64,000 nucleotides of DNA from NCBI GenBank assembly GCA_022570795.1, contig JAKUDP010000009.1:1426001-1490000 (forward strand). Reading direction: 5' to 3'. Below are positions 34,135 to 46,009 of the stretch, piece by piece. The notes beneath the pieces were generated by a model. It was not told where the DNA came from, made no database searches, and saw only the letters and a list, made by a program, of their open reading frames with translations. This DNA is from Sphaerulina vaccinii (lineage: Eukaryota; Ascomycota; Dothideomycetes; Mycosphaerellales; Mycosphaerellaceae). The first letter of the stretch is position 1; each line of letters begins with the position of its first letter. The translations under genes were made by a program, and so were the position numbers.

Positions 34135-36117
34135 CAGCTGTGTAGTACTGGTAACAGTTAGCCACTTAGCTTGCGGAAAGATCATCTTATGCTGCCTATG
34201 GAACATCACTCTTCTCCTCTAGCTCACAGGCTGATCCTCCCAGAAAACAGCACACCTCACCTCCAAACTATGTCTCTTTCTGCCATAATCATGCTCACCT
34301 CCCCGCAACAGGTTCCGACGGCATGTTATGTCACGTCGATCAGAACAGCGCATGTCAGCATAATCTCACGAAGCTTCCTGTCATGACTGAGAGCTCCGTC
34401 GTTGCAGAACTCAGCTCCAGCTGTGCGCTCAGCTTCAAGACTTACCCACTGTAGAGATATATCGTTCACGGCTGATCAACCTTGTAAGATCTGCACTATT
34501 CTTGCGTACCAACTTGAACCTGTTAGTAACATTTGTTGAGATGCTGACCAGAGCGTTCCTCAACTCCGGGAGTGTTGCACAGCTGTGAAGTCAATCGTGT
34601 CAAGCAAGCTGTGTCTGAGCAAGAATGGGAGCCGAATGCCGAGATCTGCCTCGAGCCCCATATCTGAGTGCTTACCGTCGGTCAGCAACAAAGGAATCAA
34701 GCTCGTCGAGAGTGACGCCCTTACCATCTGCGAGCATCGAGCAGCTGAGCATAAGCCTCTCGCTTCACGAGACTGGGCCTCCAACTGCGCTGTCTGAGCT
34801 CTGGGCTGCATGGAAAACAGCTATTGCGAGAGACATCAGTGAACACAATGCTCGTCTTGCAATCCAGCTTCTCTCCGAGGTCTAAGATCGATACGATTTG
34901 CAATTTGTATTCACTCTGAGTAGTGCGCTTGGCAGTCTTGTATGAGACGAAACCTGCTCACCTGCTCTGCTCGAGGGGCGATCTCGTCGCTTCTCTGCGA
35001 TGTTTGGCTGACTCAAGCAAAAGCCAAACCAATTGTGAATGCGTATACTCGACGTGGGCAGGAGAGTGGTGAGGCGCTGAAAAACGAGACAGTAGATCCT
35101 GTGTACTGGTATGCATCCTCCTGGATCCATACAGTGATCCAGACTTCGGAGGATTCGAGGTCTGAAGTATACTGTATGCATTCGAGTTTCGAATAAGAGT
35201 GCGTAGTGTTCGAAGTTCAGTTCCGAAGCTCAGTTCCACCTTGAATCCATCTTGACTCTGTTGGAGAAATCCGGTATTCGGAAGGCGATCGTAGGAGGCG
35301 GTCAGGGTCCGACGAACGATGTACTCTGAACACACTCCGCGATCATGTATGATGATCTCCAGGTAACGCAGGCGGGTGGTGAGCAATTGGCCTGGTCGTA
35401 CCGCCTCGTGAGCTATACGGATATGAGAGTGTGTCCGGATACGTTCACGCCAGCCATGCCTGGCAATGCATGCCACTGCTAGCCGAGCTACAGAAAACAT
35501 TCACCATGAGGTAATGCAAGCGTATAGGCATGCGTCAATGCCAGTGGGGTGGGTTGAGGATCAGGATGCAGTGGACGCAACTTTGTGCCACTGCGTCTGG
35601 TCCGAACATTGGCCATGTACTCCTGGTGGACCCAAGGCGAGGAAGACCATAGCAAGACCTGACTTGCGGTCTGGGTGATGGCGGCGACCGAGAGAAAGGA
35701 CGACAGTGTCGAGCTCGAGAATCGTGTGCTAGGCTTGTGAGAATCTGCGAACATAGACCGGCTTCGAGTCGAGAATGGAAGCGTGGTCGAAGCAGATTGC
35801 TTTGTGGATTGCGATGGTATGAGATCCAAGGTCCGCATTCATGTCCTCGGAGCAGATCATCCTACTTTATCGCCAAAGAACCACTCGAACGTCATCGCAG
35901 ACACACGTCTTATCTCCATGGACATTACGAGGCCGTTGCTGAGTGATTTTACACCATAAATGTCGCAGTTCGATCGGACGTCCGCGCAAGCTCAACGTTG
36001 GTTAGGTATAGTGATCTGTCAAATATCAGCTGATCGCTGCTGTGTTAGTAGGCCAATTAGGAAAGGCAATAACGTTCCAGGTGAGAGTGGATTCATTAGC
36101 GAAAGCAGATGACAACC
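34135..36117. other. Gene-poor stretch with possible eroded coding sequence
   Basis: Nearly 2 kb without an intact gene. On the minus strand, at about 35860-35520, one frame reads KAICFDHASILDSKPVYVRR and continues in the same frame past a TAG, a pattern like the C-terminal part of fungal F-box/LRR proteins. This may be a dead relative, but the evidence is thin. ORFs at 34958-35500 and 34560-34885 show no family features. Confidence 0.35.
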
Positions 36118-36740
36118 CACAAAGAGCAAATTTGGATGTCGGACAGTTTGGCAGTTATCCAGAATATATCCAGGCATTGGCCAAGGTAAGAATTGTCGAG
36201 TTTGGTCGAGCCGTTGAACCCACTTACAGATCTGCAATGCAGAAGATAGCAGAGAAATCGCTTCCATGGGTTGTACTCGAACCACGATGCAGCGCCGTGC
36301 TACTACCACGATCGTGTGTGTGTTGTAGGTGGTGCCGGGCATGCTTCTATGCCTTGCGCTGGTACTGTAAGATCGTACAAGCCTTTCGAGACATGTTCTC
36401 CGTGTTGATTGATGGCCAGGAAACGGAAGGGCGCAAGCCATAGAAAATGCGGCTGCTATGTCGGCGCTGTTCTGGAAGCTGCAGGCTCCGGCAGAGATTC
36501 CCAAGCTCTTCCAAGCATTTGATGCCGTTCGTCAACCACGATCCCGCAGAGCAGTAGAGAGATGTCGAGGCAGTCTGACCGGATGTTCACTTTCACCGAA
36601 CCTGGAGTGCGAAGAGGAGCATGTCGACGAGATGTGGCCAATGTTCACAGAGAGGGCGCCGCATTTGCCAACGATGTCGATGTCGAGCAGCAGCAGAACA
36701 ATGAGGCTCTGCATTTGTTCGAGGCCAGTCATGGTTGAGA
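36118..36740 (+). pseudogene. Decayed FAD-dependent monooxygenase (salicylate hydroxylase type)
   Basis: Pieces of the C-terminal half of a class A flavin monooxygenase appear in order but in different frames. First comes AMQKIAEKSLPW (about 36235). Next, GLYSNHDAAPCYYHDRV and then VCVVGGAGHASMPCAGT (about 36272-36370) correspond to the second FAD motif, normally GDAAHAS. Then come AQAIENAAAMSALFWKLQ and PKLFQAFDAVRQPRSRRAVE (about 36430-36560), and DRMFTFTEPGV further on. At least two frameshifts separate them; a probable intron starts with gtaagatc near 36368. The N-terminal FAD fold was not found upstream. The usual Asp of the GD motif is Gly. The gene is dead. Confidence 0.7.
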
Positions 36741-38086
36741 CGATGGCGCGCCTCGGCACCAGCGCCGTGACATCTTGGGAGCGCTGCCGAGTTTTGATTG
36801 GGACACGATGATCATCGCGTCGCGTACCTGCAGATGAGGGCGCGTACCTGCAGTGGCCGCGGAGAAGACGCCTCTAGCGCGAGAGTGACAGCCCAATTGA
36901 TGCAGTAGAAAAGGAGACCAGTAATTCGCGTGAGTCGTGATGTTGTTTCCCCTCAGCACAGCAGGACAGGACAGTGGAAGCGATCTTCTGATCTTGTGCA
37001 GTGCGTTCCGGCATGTCGTGACTGGAGGCATCGGGCTCTTGTTGTAGATGGCGCGCTCAATGATTCGTTCGTGCGTGTATTTCGCCAAAGCACAACATCG
37101 GCGAAGTGAGACGACGTGAGCCAATAGAGTTGCGGTCGGTCGTTGCCGCCCTGATGTTATCGAATGTTATCGGCGGCGCGTACCCACAACAGTGAAAGCT
37201 TGTGCGCTTCTTCTGGGCATCTCCTGGACAATCTCACTAGGGTGGCTCAGCCGCTGACTCTTCTATGGACTGCATAGCCGAATGTGAAACCGCCACTCCA
37301 CCGCCATTGGAGGCTGATGGTGCCAGCGTCCAACCAAGCAACGGCGGTTTGTGAAAGAGCTCGTATTTTCTGTTTCCGCGTGGACCTTTGGCCTTGCTGG
37401 CTCGCCGCCCGGAGATCACCTCGAACGTCGCGTAATCAAGTCTCATTTTCCTGTCTTCCTTCTGGTTAAGGGGAACCGAGATGCGGTGTTGACTGACAGA
37501 AGACAGCAGACAGAAGTGCTGTCCAATTCGAGGCTTCTAGACCTCGCGCAAGTATAGATACACAAGAGGCGGTTTCGCGGTGAAGAAGTGGATAGAACAG
37601 CATGCGCCGGCTCTGGGGACAGCATGGGCAGTGGTACTATACAGTGCTAGAGCCATGCAAGCGGGTGGGACGAGTCCGGAGTATTCGACCACAACAGTGG
37701 CGATTCGAGCCGCCAAGACCGGTGTAATAACGGCATCGAGATTTATCGAGGGATGAGAGTGGACCAGTCCACCACCGCTACTGGCCTAGTGCATTCGTCA
37801 AGTGTCGACTTCAGCTTCCGAGTTGGGCGGGCAGGATGAACATCCAATTTCAGAGATTGAGCCCATCCCTGAAACACGGACACCACACGTGCTGTCAATG
37901 GGCCGACCGCTGAGTGAGCCACTAGTCTGACTCCCACGTCTAGGTGATTATATACCCTCCGCTTGACTCTCGTCCTCTTTCTGCTCTCCATCCACATTCG
38001 TTCAGAACAACCAGGCTTGCCAACTCGCATACCTAATATTCCAACTACCCACACTCTTTTCAAGAAAACCAACCCACCAAATCAAA
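36741..38086. other. Intergenic, no gene seen
   Basis: About 1.35 kb without a supported gene. A short direct repeat (cgcgtacctgcag) occurs at 36821 and 36841. The last 150 bp, CT-rich with a tatatacc sequence at about 37948, are a plausible promoter for the wall-protein gene. Confidence 0.45.
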
Positions 38087-38972
38087 ATGCGTACCTCCAC
38101 CATCGTCTTCGGCCTCGCCGGCTCTGCCATCGCCTCATACGTGAGTTTCACTCTGCGAGCGCAAGCACTCCCGTATCCGTATCGAACGTGGGCTAACCGC
38201 ACTTTCAGGCTCCTCCAGCTTACGAGGCCCCAACCACCAGCTCTGTCCCATCTTACCCAGTTGAGACAACTTCCAGCTACGTTGCTCCTCCAGAGTAGTA
38301 TGTCCTTGCCAACAAATCGATTTATCGGAATAATCGATCGTCTAACATTTTTCAAGCGAGACTTCTTCCTCCTCGTACTCTCCACCAAAGTACGAGACTT
38401 CGTCCACATACGAAGCACCAAAGTACCCAACCACCACCAGCTCGTACGAGGCACCAAGTAAGATCATTCTCAGACTCGATAGCGAGCATTGCTTCACCAT
38501 ATAGAACGATCGACTAACAACGAACTCAGAGTACCCAACCACCTCATCGGCCCCTGTCTACTACCCATCGACTGTCAAGACCTACGAGACCGTTTACACA
38601 ACCTACTGCCCAGAGGCTACTACTTTCACTCACGAGTCTAAGACTTACGTGATCACCTCTGCCACCACCCTCACCATCCCAGCAACCTACACCACCAAGG
38701 TGCCAGTCTACGAGACCACCAAGGTCGAGACCAGCTCTGTTCCATACAGCCCAGTCAAGCCATCTTCGCCAGCTCCTTACTACCCACCAGTTGGCAAGAA
38801 CACCACCGCACCAGCTGCACCAACATACCCAGCCAAGACCTACCCAGCTGGCACTGGCTCTGCTCCTTCTGCCACATACAGCAAGCCAGCTACCTACACT
38901 GGTGCTGCCGTCGCCAACGTTGCTGGCGCCGCCGTTGCTGGTCTCGGTGCCTTCGCTGCTTTCTTCTTGTAA
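38087..38972 (+). CDS. Cell-wall protein, Sed1/CCG-6-like, GPI-type
   Basis: Four exons, 38087-38140, 38209-38297, 38357-38457 and 38530-38972, give 228 residues. A signal peptide (MRTSTIVFGLAGSAIASY) is encoded by the first 54-bp exon. Exons 2 and 3 encode tandem Pro/Ser/Thr/Tyr repeats built on YEAPKYPTTTSS. Then follows TVYTTYCPEATTFTHESKTY, the single-cysteine unit known from yeast Sed1 and Neurospora CCG-6. After a Pro/Thr spacer the chain ends with a hydrophobic alanine-rich tail suited to a GPI anchor. It is a structural or stress-related wall mannoprotein. Intron 2 uses an aag acceptor; its frame supports it. Confidence 0.8.
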
Positions 38973-39844
38973 ATTTAGCATCTCTTGCGAGATTTACTAA
39001 GATGAAGGGATAGTCAAGATGTTACATTGGAAGAAACTTTTGTACAGTGTCACAAGCATCAGTTCAACAGGCTGAGCTTTGAATGTATGGGAGATTTTTT
39101 AAAATAGGTACAGCGACAGGAAGAATCGACGCCACGACTGAAACGCAGAAAGCCTGGCCAGGTACGAATTTGCATTGCATACTCGTGTTGGTTCTATATT
39201 CTTTTATTATTCGCAAACTGGGGCGATGGATTGCTGAGACTCTGCATGCCTCTGTTCGGATTGCCACCAGGAGACATCGTCATTAATGTAATAGATTTGG
39301 CAGCATATGATACCCGTTTCTTACTCTGATCATTGTCACTGCTGTCTTGTCGACTTTGTTTATGCTTCTTGATGCATGGCTTCTTGTATGGTAGTTTGGA
39401 GTATTCAATTCTCTTTCTGCAATACATTCCGCCGTCTTCAATGTGTCGTGATGTGGAAAGTGGAAAGTGGAAAGCGATGTCTCCCAGCCCTGTTGACTTT
39501 GCAACGACTCCCTGGCCCGGTCGCACAACCACAATCGATCTGGATCTCAACTCAATCTTGTACCGCCACATCACATCCAGGCCTATCGATATTGGTGTTG
39601 GTGTTGGTGTGGCACATGAACTTACAACTTTAGACGAGGAGAGATATGAGAGGTGTGTTGAGACTGACGCTGATACTCATCTATCAAGTCACTTCGCAAT
39701 AGGATTTGACTGTTTTCTTCTGCAAGCCCAACACCCAGCCATACACCCAGCCATGGTATGTCCAGAAACACCCTCAATGCAATTGTAGCTCTTGTCAGAG
39801 AAGTTAACAAGACATCTCATCAGTGGAACATATCGCAGCCGTCC
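38973..39844. other. Convergent intergenic region
   Basis: Holds the 3' regions of the wall-protein gene and of the convergent monooxygenase gene. ORFs at 39194-39788 have no family features. Confidence 0.5.
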
Positions 39845-42447
39845 TCACAATGCTGCCACAGCAGGAGCCATCTCCACACCAACCGCCTTTGGCACTCCAT
39901 TCGCCTTTTTCAGATGTCCATTGACCAACCTTTCGACATTGCCACCCTTCTCAACATATCCATTCCCACTCGTCTCCAACCCCTTCACGTCGATGCCACC
40001 TTCGACCTCGAGAACAGACTTGCCACCTCCGTACTTCTCCAAAGTGATGGCATGCTTCTCCTTCTTCGTCGCCAGAATCTCCTCTCGCGCAAGCCACGCG
40101 AGCAGTAGAAAGGACGTGTCAACAAGTGGGCGAAGAGAGTGTGGAGTTGCTTCGTGCAGTACAAGGAACAACGCGCCATAACTGAGAGTCTTGGTGACAG
40201 AAGCCATACCAGCGCGGCACAGGTCCCAGAAGAGGAGACTGATCCATAACACGCCAGCGTGTACTAGTCCGAAGTGATTCCAGTCCAGGATGTCCATCTG
40301 AGGAACGCTGAAGTCGAAGACGGTTGTCGTTGAGATCTTGTTGCTTTGATATGCGAAGACGATAGCAGCGAGGCCGATCATGCCGCGAACTGTTCTGCGA
40401 ATGGTTGGCAAATCGGCATGCAGGTTGTGGATGATATCGTGCTGTTCCGTGTCCTTACTGAACCGAGTGAAAAGCATTTGCACTGCGAGGATGCCGACTG
40501 GTGCTCCAAGTCTCATAACTTTCAGCGTGTTGTCGGTCGGATTGAATGACATTCCCAATGCGATAGGGATCACCACATTTGCAAACATGATCAGAAGTGT
40601 CGGTAAGATCGAACGAATGTATGCGACGTTCATCAATCGCATGTCTGCAGCTGCGAAGGCGTCGACGCTGCTCGAGAGGTAGTGAAAGAAGAAGTATATG
40701 GGCATCACGACACCGATACCTGTGTACACGTTAGCAGGACGCAAGACGTGGAGATGGCACGAAAACTCACTGTATATCTGTGCAGCGATGGCAAAGATGA
40801 TCGGGAATTTCAGAAACAGGTTGAGGGCATTTGCACGTCGTCCAGATTCCAAGTCTCGAAGGGCGAACAGCATCGTTTCGCAAACTCCAAAAGTGACGAT
40901 ACGCAGGATTCGGTCGCTGTCCACGCCAGAAGCCTGCAGCAAATCTCTCACGCAATGGTCGAAGTAGGCTTGTGTGTCAGGCGTCTTCTGCCAAATGAAC
41001 CACGACAAAAGCAGTAAGGGACTGGCTTTCAGTGCTCTCAGTAGAGTACTTTCGCCTCGTGCAGTACCTTGGTGCTGGTTGAAGCCCATAGACCCCTTGA
41101 GAGATCGTTGTGGAACAGGAAGCCATTCCAGAAGCTCGGCACCAATGATGTTGCCACATTGCATGTTTATAATGAGGCTTTGGCTGTTAGGCACAAGGAC
41201 GTAGTGAAAGACGTATGCCATGATGCTGTCAAGCACACTGTAGCGACAGACAAGAGCAGCTTCTTTGCAGGTAGCTTCGATCCGAGCTTGTCGCTTAGCC
41301 TGCCACTTCTTGAAAGCAGAGGTGATCTCTGAAGTCTGGAATGGCTTCGTGGTGTTGCTGTGGGCAGCATTGAGAGTATAGAGCTGATTAGCGAGCGCAG
41401 CAGCACTCTCGATCGCGTTATTACCAGCCTGTCCATGATTAGCGGTCATCTTGTGAGCGCAATCACCAATTGTTGCGATGCGTCCCCAGCTCCACTTGTC
41501 GAACAGGGCTTCCTCCATGGTCACCAGCGTGTACGTGACTTTGGTCTTCCAGAGATCACCGAGAGTCAGTGTCTCATGGAACATACGATCAAGGTTGTCA
41601 GCTGCGACTTTCTCTGCGTCTGCGCGAGTGTATCTTGGAAAGTCTGGCTCGCTGTGCTTGTAGACTTTGTCCAGCTTCTCGAAGAAGAACCAATATACGC
41701 GCTTGTCTTTCCCTGTGATGACTAGAAACGATTTGGCTTTGTCATAGCAAAGGTCGCAAACTCCTGTATTATCCAGACCAGGAACCGGATCGGAGATGCC
41801 AAAGAGGCATCTGTACTCAGCAGTCAACTTCGACTTCTCGGCTGCTGAAAAGTACTCTGGATCTTCTTCACCTGCAATCCGCCACATCTCCTGTCGGACC
41901 TTGCTGTTCACCCCGTCCGCACCGACGACCATATCGCCATCATAGGAAGTACCGTCCTCGCAATGGACGGTGACACCCGTGCTAGTGTGGACGACTACCT
42001 TCATACGCTTATTGAGAAGAAGTTTGTGTTTCTGCTTGATAGTGTTCGCAGCTGAACGAAGGACCAGTTGTCTGTCCAAGAAGCTGAAGCCGTAACCTAA
42101 TCGAGGCTCGAGGAGTGAGAATACAGGTTGCGGATCTGCTATAAGTGCACCGTCTCGACTATGTGCTCGAGAGTACGTCAATGGCACTGTTTGGTCCAGT
42201 ATATCTTGTGCCGCGCCGAATTGATCGAAGATACGTAAGCCATGCGCTCCTAGGCCAATACTCGCACCCACTTGTGGATCGAGAAGGCCACGGGCTTCGA
42301 GAAGCAGAAAGTCAATGTCGGCATGCTCAAGAGCATTGGCTAACGTGAGGCCAGCAATACCGCCTCCTTGAATGAGAGAAAGTACAGGTTAGCAGAAATT
42401 GTACACGGATCGTGTCTCAAGCTCTTACCGACTATGATGACCTTCAT
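39845..42447 (-). CDS. Flavin monooxygenase fused to a polytopic membrane domain
   Basis: Three exons, 42447-42429, 42366-40771 and 40719-39845, give 829 residues. Residues 1 to about 400 are a class A FAD monooxygenase. They include the dinucleotide motif VGGGIAGL at 6-13 (split by the first intron), VVGADGVNSKVR near 155, and the second FAD motif GDCAHKMTANHGQAGNNAIE at 307-326, as in PaxM-type epoxidases of meroterpenoid and indole-diterpene pathways. From about 430 to 760 come some seven or eight hydrophobic segments, with YFFFHYLSS and a DMRLMNVAYIRSILP loop, reminiscent of membrane terpene cyclases. The 51-bp second intron is in frame and stop-free. No prenyltransferase or synthase gene lies nearby. 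Reaction unknown. Confidence 0.75.
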
Positions 42448-43541
42448 GACGAGATACTGTCACAACCAAAAGTGTGAAGAATTGTCGTGATCTTCTTCTG
42501 CGGGCACTGTACACTATAAGTTGTGATAGTGTAGGATCGCACTCTCGAAGGATCGAGCATATCCACTGCCTCGCACTTTTTGTCCAACAAGTGTGATAAG
42601 CTCGGCGAAGGAGTGCCGACCATATAGGTAGCCCTACCACGAATGGGGGGCCTCGTAGTGCATGTGCACGCTGCAGGAGCAGCTGAAGACCTAGTGTTCA
42701 GGGATCAGTCTAAAGGGTATATGCTCAGCACCACAGTATATTAGCAAGCACTCGCGTCGTCGCGTAGCTGGAACTCAGGATCAACCAACGCAGAAATAGG
42801 GTATGAACTCCAACATAGCAATGGCATTGATATGCTGGTTAAGGTTTCCTGTAACAAGCATGAAGACTCCTTCTTGCTGTCTCATCTGACGGAAGTCGAC
42901 GTGAGGATCTGGCGTACCCACATCAACCGGCTAGCATGTGAGAAGTGGAACGACACGACAACAGTTGATACCCACATCGCTGCTGATCCAGTCCCACTGC
43001 AGGTGCCTTTGTGGTCGAAGTTGCACGGTAGCAGGCGAAGTGGTCACTGCAGCTCAGGCTTGCTGTTGTGATACTTGAGAGTCCATGAGCGCGGCTCTGA
43101 ACAGGACTTGCCGACAGCGTGGCGTTGCAGCGTTCTAACTTCTCAGGATGTCAGGGATAAGAGTGCAGTTGCTTATAACGCGCATCGCTGACTGGATCCT
43201 CGTACGCGTGACTCGATGATGGCGACTCGATCGTGATTGTTGATGTGATGGTGAAGGTGTGAGATTGAAGGTCCAGGCGAAGCGACTGTGCCCGAGCGCC
43301 AAGTAAGGGAGGGTGAGAGTCATTCACATTCCCACTTGCAAAATCCTCTCTCCTCTAATTCACACTTCTCACGCTCCTCTTCTTGAGTACCTATCTTCTG
43401 AGACGGCGGACGCTCGCAGACGGAGGGACGAACATGCGACGACGCGCTCAGACTATCGCGACATTCGCGACTGCAAGCAGGCAGAGAGCAGAAATCCCAT
43501 AGTAGAGAGCGTGGAGCGCGAAAGTTGGTGTCAAGACCAGC
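42448..43541. other. Intergenic, no gene seen
   Basis: 1.1 kb upstream of the monooxygenase gene. The short ORF 42832-43071 has no family features. Presumed promoter region. Confidence 0.45.
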
Positions 43542-43756
43542 AGGCTCGAAGAGAATGGTCGTTGCCGTCTTTGTATCGTCTCTGCGTCGAGCTGCGTGGA
43601 TCGCACTATGAGTCAGAGACATATCGAGTGTAGATTCGACACTTCTGATTATTCTCCATTGCGACACGATAAGGGCTAAGCGACTTAGCCCTGCTCCGAG
43701 CAGCATGGACAATGCTCAAAGCTGGAGAGGGGGCAACGACCATTTCCATCGACCCT
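43542..43756 (-). mobile_element. MITE-like element, copy 2
   Basis: An inverted copy of the 31.2-kb element. The core 43556-43742 is again exactly 187 bp between tggtcgttgcc and ggcaacgacca. Outside the core the arms stay complementary for about 14 bp more (aggctcga at 43542 against tcgaccct at 43749), giving about 25-bp imperfect terminal inverted repeats and a full length of 215 bp. The trinucleotide agc on both sides could be the target duplication. No coding capacity. Confidence 0.75.
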
Positions 43757-44910
43757 AGCAGCGGATCTGCTCTACTGTTCCAAGCAAGAGGCAAGAGAGG
43801 AGAGGAGCTGTGAGGATAAGAGACAGTCTATGATGATGAAGAGGTCGGAGATACGAAGTAACCAGTATGCTCCGTTCTGCGACTTGACACGAGCACGTCG
43901 GGACACTCCATGTGCGCTGCTATGCGATACCATGGCACATTCGACGCATAATCTCACACTATCCTCACTCCACTGGTAGTTCACGAGCAGCAGGAGCGGC
44001 GGGCGATGCGTTAAAAGTGGCCTCACCGACACTACTTTCTCGAACGCATGCGTCAGCGCTCGTCGCCATGTGTAGAAAGTGCCTGACAAGATGCAAGATT
44101 CGGCACAAACCACCACGACGTCTGGATCGGACCTCTTAAGGAGCTGGGCTATTCTGCAATATGGCAGTGAGCACTGGGACCTTTCTAACGTCACGAACGA
44201 AGATCTCACGTATTTGCAGACTGTTCTGCGATAGGCATGTCTGCAGAGCTTTCTATTTGACCACGTGGAACACGCGTATACCAACATACACCGCCAGAGC
44301 TAAAGCCAATTTTGCAGCGTGGGATTGGCTCTTTTGATACTCCGGTGCACCGCCCATAGTGACGAGCGTGGCTAGGACCTCACGCATCAACGTCGTACAT
44401 ACTATGCTGACTGGCTTGCAGTGACTGCAGCATCTTTGCGATTCGCTGATTCTGTGCAGGACATTCTCGATCTGGACAACAGTGCCGCGCTCTTCGCGGC
44501 AAAGGACAAACCCTACTTGAGTCTAGTGCGGCAATGATTACACTTGTCGATACGGCTGAGGTCCGTCGCTCTACGGACACTTCGACATTTGTGACGTCTG
44601 GCCATGGCTTGTCCATCTCTTGTCGAGGATCAAGGAGTGCGGACGAACTACATAAGCGTTTCGAGCCATCCGTCTGAGGTCCGAGCCACTACTCAATTAC
44701 ACTGTGTTTAGCAGGCCTCACCCTACATTCTTGCAACTTCTCAGCCTCACTCTGCCTGAACATCAACGCACGCCAGAAGCGGGTAACCTGACTCACAGCC
44801 TGTGCGTTTGCACGGATTCTGGGTCACTGCGTCCCCAATTCTACTACTCCCAGGGTCGTCTTCAGCTACACCACACGGGCATCGAAGGCCAGGAACACTC
44901 CGCCACGACA
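43757..44910. other. Intergenic, no gene seen
   Basis: 1.15 kb. A minus-strand ORF (43772-44287) and smaller frames show no family signal or start context worth calling. Confidence 0.4.
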
Positions 44911-45243
44911 ATGCCTATCGACGACACCTGGATGAAGATCATCACCAACAGCGTGAACAAGTTCTTAGATTCCGACTATGGAGACAAGCTCTGCCACCAC
45001 GTTGGCAACAGGACTCTGAAGGACGAAGAAACGTGCAAGAAAGACAGAGAGAAGCGCAACTCCTCAAGCTCAGAGTCGTCAGGACATCATCATGATACCA
45101 GAAGTAAACGTTCGTCCCACGAAGGAGTTTCGAAGCGTAGCGCTGGTTCCGAGAGGAAGCCACATCGACAGCCACGAAGGAATGGTAAAGGCGCAGTCAT
45201 GCCTGAGGAGAAAGAGACTAGGCGGGTAAAGAAGAGGACTTAG
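44911..45243 (+). CDS. Small basic protein, hypothetical
   Basis: ORF of 110 residues from the ATG at 44911 (MPIDDTWMKIITNSVNKFL). The first 40 residues can form an amphipathic helix with two cysteines. The rest is rich in Ser, Lys, Arg and His and looks disordered and possibly nuclear. The frame is open upstream, but no earlier ATG is available. No family recognised, and no clear intron signals. Confidence 0.45.
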   Translation: MPIDDTWMKIITNSVNKFLDSDYGDKLCHHVGNRTLKDEETCKKDREKRNSSSSESSGHHHDTRSKRSSHEGVSKRSAGSERKPHRQPRRNGKGAVMPEEKETRRVKKRT

Positions 45244-46009
45244 CAGCCCTAAAGATGGGGACTATAGATTGTGACCATGCTGGACAAACTTGTATATTAC
45301 TTATTCTATCAATGTGTATCAACGTCTCCTTTGATCAACGTCCGTAACTGAGTATGTATACTCAACTGACCTGACAATCCTCACTGGTAGGTTTCCGAGC
45401 CTACAGTTCTGGGCGTACTCATGAATGTGATTGGCACATGGCTTCCTGTCCGAACCATGACTTGCTCGCTTGCTCCGCTTAGCCTCCTCCGGTATCGACG
45501 GCGAGGTGGATGGCTTGCTATGGTGTGCTGTATTCAGAGTGTACGAGGCACATCAGCATGCGGACAGCGAGTTTTCGGTCTTATAATGTGGGTCAGAAAA
45601 TGGAGCGCAGTCAGTACAAGTTTCTGATCAAGGTCCAAAATATCAACATTTCAAGAAAATCGCTAATCCAGGTTTCTGCAGATCATGCTCTCAATCCTCT
45701 ATCAACGGGTGTAAAAGCTTCCATAGATAACTCCAATAGTACATCCTATCAGATGACCTCCTAGAAAGTTGGCTTCGGCGGCCTCGTCGTCGTCCCAGTG
45801 GTTTCCGGCAACCCTAAGACACCTCTACCCAAGTGGGTCTATACCATCTCAGATGTCGTAAGTGTGAGATCACTATTGAATCTGTACAGACTTCAACATC
45901 GATTATGTAAATGGTATCTAGCGTTTCATAAGTGAGTAGGGAGTTTTCAACGCCAGTAATCGAGCACCTTCGCCACGGCGAAGTGAGCACAAAGGTTTCC
46001 CAACTGTCG
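45244..46009. other. Intergenic, no gene seen
   Basis: 766 bp between convergent small genes; nothing supported. Confidence 0.4.

Noticed and set aside
37139..37190. Possible third MITE copy (ggtcgttgccgcc)
   Set aside because: Only the 13-base end resembles the element. The following sequence does not align, and no partner inverted repeat lies 187 bp away.
38087..42447. Secondary-metabolite gene cluster around the monooxygenase fusion
   Set aside because: No polyketide or terpene synthase, prenyltransferase, P450 or regulator adjoins it within the window.
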